DNA of 64,000 nt from Bugula neritina (Eukaryota; Bryozoa; Gymnolaemata; Cheilostomatida; Bugulidae). The notes beneath the pieces were generated by a model, which saw only the letters and a program-made list of their open reading frames with translations, was not told where the DNA came from and ran no database searches. Made by a program: the position numbers and the translations under genes. The stretch covers positions 1,844,501 to 1,908,500 of the forward strand of contig OZ037769.1 in the NCBI GenBank assembly GCA_964035545.1. Direction: 5' to 3'. Shown here in pieces: positions 44,601-64,000 of this stretch. Each line of letters begins with the position of its first letter. The stretch's first letter is position 1.

Positions 44601-45308
44601 ATTTACCAAACGCAGCTCTATTTTCCTATATAACTACTCATTGTATATTCTCACTATTCTTTTGTAAGTATGACCATATATGGTAGGTATTTATATTTTT
44701 CATATAGTAAGTTTTTATATAACTATAAATACATTTATGTTTCTGAAATAGATTTGACTATATTTCATTTAGAAATTTAGAGCTTTATTAATTGAATATG
44801 CATATTTTTATTGTGTTGTTTGGTATTAATGCGCCATGTTGCATCATCTAAAATGTAAATGCGAAAATACAATTTATATAAGGAATCGCATTTTGCCTTT
44901 TTTGTAAATGCTTTATTACCAAGTTTAATATTACTGCATAGAAAATACTTACTGTTATTTATTAAAACTGTACTTTAAAATCGGGTTAATAATAAAGGCA
45001 TTGTAAAATATCTGATAAGTTTTTTGCAACTTTGAAGCTGGAACATTTAAATGGTGATGTGGCGTTGTCATGTTATACACAAATGTAAAGCATAGTTGCC
45101 ATAATTCCAAAAGACAGTGGGACATATTATATTCCAGCTTTTTAATTGGCTCAACTTGTTGCACAACTGAAAGCCGGAGTCTTATTGGATAAAGGCTGGT
45201 AAAACACAGCACACTGTTGAATAACGCATGCAGTTCCTATAGTAGACTTTGCAACTAAAGGTCTTGCGAACAACAGATTTTATAATTTATAAAACAAATA
45301 TTATAGCG
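44601..45308. other. intergenic between array genes 2 and 3
   Basis: AT-rich; presumably the 3' UTR of gene 2 and the promoter of gene 3. No exon or repeat of note. Confidence 0.5.
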
Positions 45309-47487
<2,179 letters not shown>

Positions 47488-48737
47488 TCTGTCTACATCA
47501 CTACGGTATTTGTAAATAGCAGCGGCAGCAGCTTTTACTGGTAATTTAAAAAAAGCTTGTAATACAAGATATTTGTGGGTTTCAAATGTAGGAAAATTTA
47601 ATTCAAAAAATAATCTAATTTTTGTATTGAATATGAAAACTTTACAGCAAGAAAGCATCGTTCTAAAATTAGATAAAGAGAAGATGATTCCTAAATGTCC
47701 CACAGGACACACTTGTTCCTTGATATCCATGTAATTCACTTCAGAAAATTCTTCAGCCAAATTTCTAGACAATGCTTATTTATTAGAATTTTAAATAAAT
47801 GCATTTTTTGTACACCAGCTCTGTGTTATATAGGAAATCTACACTCCAAAATATTTTACGTGTATAGCAATTTATTTTGATACATAAGTGCTGTTATATT
47901 TTTTCCTACCATGCAGAAGTACTGTAAATAGTATGAATATAATTATTTTTGTAATTTTGTTCTGCATTAAAACTGTGCTTTCGTATACTATCTTTTTGTA
48001 AGATGTTATACAGGTTTTGAAATGATATCAATCAATATAATATGTCATGTATATCATCAATCAATATAATATGATATCAATCAATATAATATCTCAACGC
48101 TGTTTCATTTTAATCACTCTGTTATATACACACAATACATTTGTATATACATGTCAGCAGTCTGCTTAATATACTAGCAGTTATGATAGAATTGCTCATA
48201 TTCTCCCCAACTGCAAAGGCAACCAAATGTTGTTATATGTAATGTATAGTATATTCACACACATAGTGCTTTGATTAACTTTAGCTGTTATTTTTATTTG
48301 AGACGGTTTTGATATAAAAACCACTTTTCTATTTTATATGAAAAAACTTTCATTATTTTGCAAATGCTAACATCCTACAATTCCACTGCCAGCATAAAGA
48401 TGCCCCTGCATTGAATATAAAGCACTAAACTGGGGCGTTTACTGCAGTTGTGTTTCAACTAGTTTGACTAGACAGCTATATCCAATTTCTATTGGACAAA
48501 CCAATAGCTGTACAAGCCTGCATAGCATAAAATCAATTATAATGCAATGGGGTTAGCCACGTGCTATTATCAAATGAACTTAATTCCATGCATGAATCAC
48601 ATGCGAGGCTAATTTATAAAGAGCTACACTTTAAAGATCTAGTTAGTTAACTTATGCCTGAGTAGTTACTAAGTACTACGAAACTAGCGCACTGAAAACA
48701 GAATTATACAGGTTGGTGGATGGTTTAATCTGTTGCT
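47488..48737. other. intergenic between array genes 3 and 4
   Basis: AT-rich, no exon seen. Contains a three-fold AATATAATATGATATCAATC-type repeat around 48020-48090. Confidence 0.5.
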
Positions 48738-51700
48738 ATGAATACAAGACTATTTCTGCTGGCTGTGCTGCTTAGCTGTGCTATAGGTGAGTAATTTTGG
48801 GAAAGCCTGGCTACTGTAAAATCTACTAACAAGCTGAGTGTAACTTTTAATAAAAGAAAAAACAATGTACTAAACATTATATGAGATAAGGGCAATGCTT
48901 TGCTAGGATTTATAACTATTATATTCATTTGAATCGTGACAGTTGCTACATCATGCAGTACAGCTTATGAGATTTTAGCTAAACAAAAGCTTTTTCCAAG
49001 TTCGAAGTAGTTGATTTTATGGGATTGTGTACTTTCAACAACCTCTAAATAATCTGTACTACCTCTCATAATTTTTTAACCATCTTAATTTCCACAGAGA
49101 TCAACACACTTGGCATTATGATTTATTCTCAATTTGTCCTTTAAAGTACTGCAAAAGCTTCAAGTTAATTTTCCATCAACTTAGTAATTTGTAAAAAGCT
49201 AGCAGGTAAACATAAACAACACTGGCATGCAGGTAAACATAGTAAACTAGTAAAACAAATGCAGGTTTAATGGACAGAGTCTTGCAAGTCTCAACAGATC
49301 ATTGTGATAAGCAATGACCTCTTTCCATGTCAACTTTTAGGAAGTCAGTAGCCTAACCTTGCAATGATAGGAATGTGAATGAACAGATCATGTGAAGCTT
49401 GCCTATATAGAGTATAGAGTTACAGTAGTAGTAATGTCTTATTGGTGAAGGAACTCTAATAAACTGAAGTTCACTGACTGCAAGTTATGCAATAGGGTGT
49501 TATAATCAAAACGCCATATTGTGTGAATATTAATTCTATAGTAACAATGCAGTAATGTATTATTATATCTCTTTTAATGTTATGGTATTGCTCTAGTACA
49601 ATATTTAAATATTTTTGGAGTTATTTATCCTTGCGATACCATGATTGCCTGTTTAGGTCACATATTGTGATAAAAGTCAGCGTCCAGGAGTTAAAAATGT
49701 TATGTAACTCCAAAGCAAGAAATAAGTCTTTCAGATTACGAGTATGAATAGCTAAGCATACGCACAATGTACCGCAGTTAGTATGTTGAGTTGACAAAAA
49801 ACCATTTGGTTGCTTAATAGAATAAATCAATTTTTGTTGCATTTTCAATACATCATAATATATATGGCTATGAAATGATAAAACTACTAAACTGAATTTA
49901 AAAACACTTTTAAATTATGTTAAAAATATCCACCCTTTTGAAAATCCATGCTAGCTATATAAGGGCTGCCTCTCCACACGCAATGATGACCAGATGCCCG
50001 TAATCTGATCTATATCATCAGTAATGCTGAGCAGTTCAAACTAATAACTTATAATATTAGACCAGCCCTCTAACTATTAGACCACTGTCACTTTCCTATT
50101 ATCTTAAACCTAATAATACAAAACAGTCACAAGATACAAATATATTAAAGTTAATAAGAAAACTGACTTATATTCTCATCAATGGAACACATGACATAGT
50201 GGCTGGTATAAAGTTATTGCTCTTTACGCTGACAATACTGTAAGAAGGAGAGACCAAGCTAAAGGGAGGTTTAAGTAGAACCTGAGATAAGAAACTGTAG
50301 TCTTTCTAAATAAAGTCTTTGTGGTTAAATGTCAATGAAAATAATCTAATACCCTATTTATACTGCTGAGTGCTTGTGCACTAGAAATACTACGATTGTA
50401 TTGCTGGACTCGTTGTACTGTCCAGGATGTGTGCATTAACTAGTGAATCAGAGCTCATGCTAACATCCTGGTGAATTGAATTCATTTCTTTCATCTGCTA
50501 TCATATGATATAATTAAACTGAAACAGGATGTTCCTGCAGTAAGTTCATTGCTTTGTAGGTGTTTGTACTTACTGACTTACATGTTCATCTGAAACATTC
50601 AATAAATACATACCTAATTATCAACCCCATGTCTACGATATTTGAGTAATGCATTCCTTCGTGTTTATTTAATGTAGCTATTGCAATAGTAGTTACAATA
50701 TGCTTACGTCCCTCATTTGCTTAATAATTTCTAGCAAGGTAACCAAAAGTTCCAAGTTTTGGAATTGTGGTGTCCTGTAACAGTTGTGTCTGGATTCATT
50801 ACAGTGCTGACTAATGGAAGAGCTCGTGGTGGCAGCAGCAGCAGTAGCCGCAGCAGTAGCAGCTCTCGAAGTTCCAGCAGCAGCAGGAGTCGTTCCACTA
50901 GCAGCAGAAGTCGTTCCACAAGCAGCAGAAGTACTTCGACCAGATACGCGAGTGGGTACAAGGCTGGGGTCGCTCGGTACTCTAGTGCTAAGAAAGCCAT
51001 TGCAGGTGCAGTGGTGGTCAGAGGCATGACTAGATATCAGACACGTTTCTCACACTACGATGACTATGATCCAGGTGAGAAAGACTGAGAAATATAATGC
51101 AAGGGGGGCAATTGCTAATTGCACTTGAGTTTTTTCTATACAGTGTAAAAATATACATTTAAACCTTGCATAAAATATTAACAATCTATGTTTCAACACA
51201 TTGGTTTCATATGGCTTGATGAGTTGTAATTTGAGTAGAGTTACCAAAAATATATTTTAGCATGTGATTGACCAGTTTAATATTGTAAATTTTTCAATAT
51301 GCCTCACCAATCATGTAAATCTAAAACTGGAATACTTTTAATTTTTCAAACTAATAAGGTGTGTCTTAAAACCTCATCTTTACAAAATCAGCTCATTCTA
51401 ATACAATATTTTATACCTTGAATTGATCTCTCAGTCAGTGTTGTGTTGATTTGTATACTAAGTCCACTGAGCTCTTCTCTAGATCCCCCAGTCTGCTATT
51501 CTGAAAGAAGTGAAGTGCAGACCGTCAATAACGTTACTTCGTTAGTGAAAGTTGGTTATTTCGTCTGTCCCTATGATGTAGCTGACAGCATAAATAGTAA
51601 ATATTGCTGCGGACCCGCTCTTCGACAATCATGCTGCAAATTTTGGGAACAGTAAGTTTAATTAAATGAATGGGCATATCCTCATTGTATATTTATGTTT

Positions 51701-53090
51701 AATTTGTAATAGTAGATGGAGCATTATACAACTTTGCTCTAGGTTATAAGGAATTAATCCCATCTATGTAACATAAGCAGCCAACCACATTGATTGTTAC
51801 ATTCTTACCCACAAAATGTGATTTAATTAAAAGTATATTTGCACAGCTAGTAATGTTAAACTGCTGTAGTTTCATCACTAAAAGGATCTGCATAAATTAT
51901 AGGGAAGTGACTCAAAAAGTTATCCAGACAACTTTCTGAGAGAATTGCATCAGCCAATTTGAAACTAACTAAATCCAATTTGAAAATTTTATGGAAGGTT
52001 ATTATTTGCCTATTCTAAGCTTTTATTTAATATGTTAGTAATATTTCAGTAGAATATTTTGAATTTCATTGATACTAGATTTTGGACTTATATTTAGCAC
52101 AGCCTGTAAAAATAAAGCATAGGGTTTGTTTTAAAACATATTTTCTTGTACCATGCAGTGCTATATTGCATAACACTTTTATTACATTCCTTGCAGTGGA
52201 GGTAACGTGGCAGGAGCTGTGATAGGATTCATATTGGCTGGAATACTCCTTATTGCTGTTGTGTGTATCATTTGCAAATTTTCAAGGAAATGTAAGTTGA
52301 CTGTTGCTTAGCAATACGCACACTTCCTGTGTATGTTTTACTTACATGCACTACTTAAATTCTTTTTTCAACATTAGCATCTACATAATGTCATTTAAAT
52401 TTATCCTTTACAAAGAATAATCACACTGGTATTAGACTAGACTCAAAGTGCAAAGTATTTTATAATTATTGTTCAAAACACACTCTGAAAGTTCAGCATA
52501 GACTTAACTAAATAAATTTTTATAAAACTTTTAAACAAATTATAATTTTTTGTATTTAAATCTTGTTTGCAGTTTCTAACTGTTTTGAGTTTTTCATTCT
52601 GTAAACTAAAGCTAAATTTCAAGCTCACATATATTATGATTTACAAAATTTTAAATAATACATTGACTCCTATATCACCCCTGAACATCAACTTTGCCTT
52701 TCTTCTTTAATATTAAACTGTGTTCTTTTTTATTAGCCAACAAGTTTATTGTTTATAAAATAATTTTAATATTAATTTTTCTTATTAATTAATTATTTAA
52801 TTGTTTAACACAAACAACTCAATAAATAGATCATAGATTATATGTATGGAAAACATGATTTTTCAGAGTCAATATTTCTTATTTATAGTTAGAGTTAGTT
52901 GTATTGCTGTATGTTTACATTGCATTGTCTTAATGCTTATTCAACTTTCGTCATAAATATGTTTGCCTGACATTTTTTAGAAAACATCAAGGAAGAATTT
53001 ATCTGCAACTTTGCAATGAATTCAAAGCAGATGACACTGAATCTGCACTATACTCTGCCTTAACCTCAAAATATTCATAATAAAATTACC
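48738..53090 (+). CDS. Shisa-like small membrane protein, array gene 4
   Basis: Four coding exons: 48738-48786, 50805-51074, 51483-51651, and 52197 on. The signal peptide is MNTRLFLLAVLLSCAI; intron 1 is the longest of the array (2 kb). Exon 2 is the longest Ser segment, with alternating Ser and Arg (SSRSRSTSSRS), then YKAGVARYSSAKKAIAG and VRGMTRYQTRF. Exon 3 is VCYSER, GYFVCPYDVAD, KYCCGP and SCCKFWE, with four extra residues before GYF. Exon 4 is the helix GAVIGFILAGILLIAVVCIIC and FSRK. If unspliced, the frame stops at TAG 52309-52311 (200 aa). If the good donor at 52292 (GTAAGT) joins the acceptor at 52980, the junction itself forms TAA and the protein ends FSRK. The exon starting 52981 would then be 3' UTR, with AATAAA at 53079-53084. 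The second reading is likelier. Confidence 0.85.
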
Positions 53091-55518
53091 CAGTGAACTT
53101 ACCACCATTAATATTTTATTAAATTAAGAAGTACTTGGAATGATAAAATTATATGTATCATTATGAAGGAAAAAATATGCCTTCAGTAGAGTTAGTTGCA
53201 CTACTAAATAACAGATATTTATTATTTAGCAGTTCTAACTATATGAGTTATATTCTAATGAGTAACTTCTACTTAACTCAGTACTTTGATTTTGTATGAT
53301 ATTGTGGTAAAATAAGATTCCCCCTCAAGTAAGTGCTGAAAGAGCAAAATCACACTATATGTTCATCATGTAAAAATTTTTTAGAAATTAGAATATTTAT
53401 TATTAAAAAAATTAACATTATAATTCGTTGGCTGTCAAACATTTAAACAGTTACAGTTTTAGAAACTCGTTAATATGTTTTGGAGTGATTTGTGCACATG
53501 TTCCTATTTTTATAATAACTCTATACATGTTATTTTATTTTATATGTTATTTTATTACTATTGTTTTTATTAATAAAGTAAAAGCATGTTTTTGCTACTT
53601 TTCCTCAAAACAAATATCATATAGCAGTAGATGTCTATTTACAAAAAATAAAATACAATATTACAATTTATTAACTAGCTGAAGCCATTTTCTGTACCAA
53701 TTAAACACATTTAATTCTTTTCTAAATTTAATCAACATAAAATGAAAAAAGTAAGTTGAATTTTAAAAAATAAAATATTTACTTATAAATATATGGTGCT
53801 AAATTCTTATATTTTCAAATTCATTCCAGCCATAAACAAGAGTTGTCTTTCCTCAACTGATCATGAATGTTTCTATTTTTCAATACAGGTGCTACTAGTT
53901 AGCTTTTTATTGCTTTCTGCTGTTCATATATGAATTTCTTTAAAGCAATGCACAGCTCAAAGTCGTTGTGTTTAGGTACCTAAATAAATATAAAGCAATG
54001 CTTTTGATATAATTATTATACATATTGAAAGATTTTAACTAAAATGTTCTTATATAACTACTTTCTTGTGGGGGGGGGGGAATGTTCAGATTTCTAAGAT
54101 ATACTGGGTAAGTAAAATTAATTTTTTTAGGCAGCTAGTATTTTCAGAATAAAAAAAAACTATGAGAAACATTAGCCAATAGAATTGTTTGACTCAATCT
54201 CTTTAGCCAATCAGATCTCTTTGCATCTGAATGACTATCTTTTACTTCTTTATTGATTGGGTTTCAGATGCATCAGCAAATTAAAGCTTTAAATGCTTAG
54301 CTCTGCAGCTAACAAAGCTTTTTAGTACATGAATGTGTCTAAACTTGAGATTAATTGCAACGAGATAATGCCAGGAATACAAAATCTAAATGAAAAATAT
54401 TTTAATGCAAAGAACACCTCACCATCTTGTGCCAGACATGCATGCAGGGTTAACTAATTATTCTACTTGAAAAGCTTATAATATAACTATATGCACTATT
54501 TTTGGGTTTAATTGATGTAACCTGATGAATAAAACAAAATTTTAATGAGGCGTACACTATTATGTCACTCTCTGCTACTTAGAGCTAACAGTGAGAAGTT
54601 TATAGAACAGTAGAATGGAGCTTTTGTCTGCAAGAAGATCAACCACTGAAAGATTCGAAAATGCCAAAAAACTAGTAATAAAACTAATGAAAAAACTTTA
54701 GTTGCACATTATAGCTTTTCTATTGTTGCAAAAGTCATGACACCATGATGCTCTAAAAATAACAAAATGTCAGGTATGATTTATGTTTCTTTATTGTATT
54801 TTTCAACTTTTGATATATAAGTATTATATATCTTATGGACTCAAAACTATTACAATATGTTTTGGATAAATCAATGAAGTAATAGCGCCTCTTATAGCTT
54901 TTTTAACTGCAGAATCTTAAAGAATGTAAATGATACAACATTATGTCCTTGACATGTTGATATCAGAGAGCAGAGCCTAACCCATCCCACACACGCCACT
55001 TTTGATTAATTCACTGCTTTTCAATGAATAATTTTAGGTGACCATTTGTCATTGGAGAAGATAAATCATGATTGATATCTCTGCTATAGCTGAAGATCTC
55101 TATTGTATATTAGCATGCAGCTTTAACCTCAAAAACCCCCAGACCCTAGAATAGGACAGTAACACTTTTTAATCAGCTGATGGTCTTCAGCTAACTTGGT
55201 TTTCAAACTGAGACTTACACCTGATTCTTCTAGTCGGTAGGTTTTTAAAATAGCATTCTTTTGAAATTAGATGGAAAACTACTTTGTTTAAAATAGCTTT
55301 GTATTTTCTAAATGCGTTGTATAAGTTCACAATCAATTTGTCACATGAAGGTCTAGGTTTATTAAGCATGGTTACTTGCAACTTGAATACTTTAGCTAGC
55401 TTCAGTGTACAAATATATTAAGTTACTACAACATGCCTATCTAGTATTCCTGCATAAAATGGTCAGCAAGTTGCACCTCTAGATTATGATAAATAAGTCT
55501 TTACTTTTAGTATGAAAT
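53091..55518. other. intergenic, Shisa-like array to ABCC gene
   Basis: About 2.4 kb of AT-rich sequence without a supportable exon. A run of 11 G occurs at 54070-54080. CCAATAGAATTG and CCAATCAGAT at about 54177 and 54209 are CCAAT-box-like, but they are over 1.3 kb from the first ABCC coding exon; a 5' non-coding exon may lie between. Confidence 0.5.
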
Positions 55519-63936
<8,418 letters not shown>

Positions 63937-64000
63937 GTGAATAATTTTTCAAGCTTTGCTAAATTTTGTGAAGTGATTGTAGAAGTTTCAAATTAACCTA

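Noticed and set aside
52981-53076. Extra coding exon of array gene 4 (an open frame KHQGRIYLQLCNEF...)
   Set aside because: The phase does not fit the exon 4 donor; joining gives an immediate stop, so it is better read as 3' UTR.

Overview
The window is nuclear DNA from an animal. Genes are split into many short exons with GT-AG introns (plus a few GC-AG introns and one AT-AC intron), the sequence is AT-rich, microsatellites are large, and the gene families are metazoan: tensin, an SR splicing factor, a poly-zinc-finger protein, NSF, Shisa-like membrane proteins and an ABCC transporter. An invertebrate, perhaps a spiralian, is most likely, but the sequence alone does not fix the phylum. I assembled exons by hand by matching splice sites, reading phase and family conservation. 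Every assembled gene closes in frame, but none is backed by transcript data here.

Layout. Positions 1-4174 (+) hold the 3' part of a tensin gene (SH2 then PTB domain). Positions 6291-8826 (+) hold a complete SRSF10-like splicing factor of 225 aa; its second intron has the hallmarks of a minor-spliceosome (U12, AT-AC) intron. Positions 14135-9222 (-) hold a complete 793-aa zinc-finger protein in 13 coding exons, convergent with the SRSF10 gene. Positions 15.6-17.2 kb hold a 5'-truncated non-LTR retrotransposon (-). Two tandem copies of NSF, the SNARE-disassembly ATPase, follow at 18426-26620 and 29315-37768. They belong to a segmental duplication that covers roughly 14.35-28.38 kb and 28.39-38.9 kb. 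NSF1 looks conventional. NSF2 is full-length but has a changed D1 pore-loop residue, a diverged stretch of D2, an extra chimeric exon and a longer C-terminus. Several repeats are present in only one copy and so date from after the duplication: a 762-bp inverted-repeat DNA element in NSF1, a dimeric tRNA-derived SINE-like element downstream of NSF2, and a (TG)n tract of about 480 bp in NSF2.

Positions 39.7-53.1 kb (+) hold a head-to-tail array of four small genes with the same four-exon plan: signal peptide, Ser-rich segment with a conserved ARYS/VRG/RY motif, Shisa-like six-cysteine domain, and one transmembrane helix with a very short tail. This lineage-expanded family is the best candidate here for something undescribed. 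From 55519 to the window end (+) lies the 5' half of an ABCC5-like transporter, through NBD1.

The genes do not form an obvious shared pathway. NSF, the Shisa-like proteins and the ABC transporter all act at membranes or in the secretory route, but I see this as neighbourhood, not evidence of joint function.
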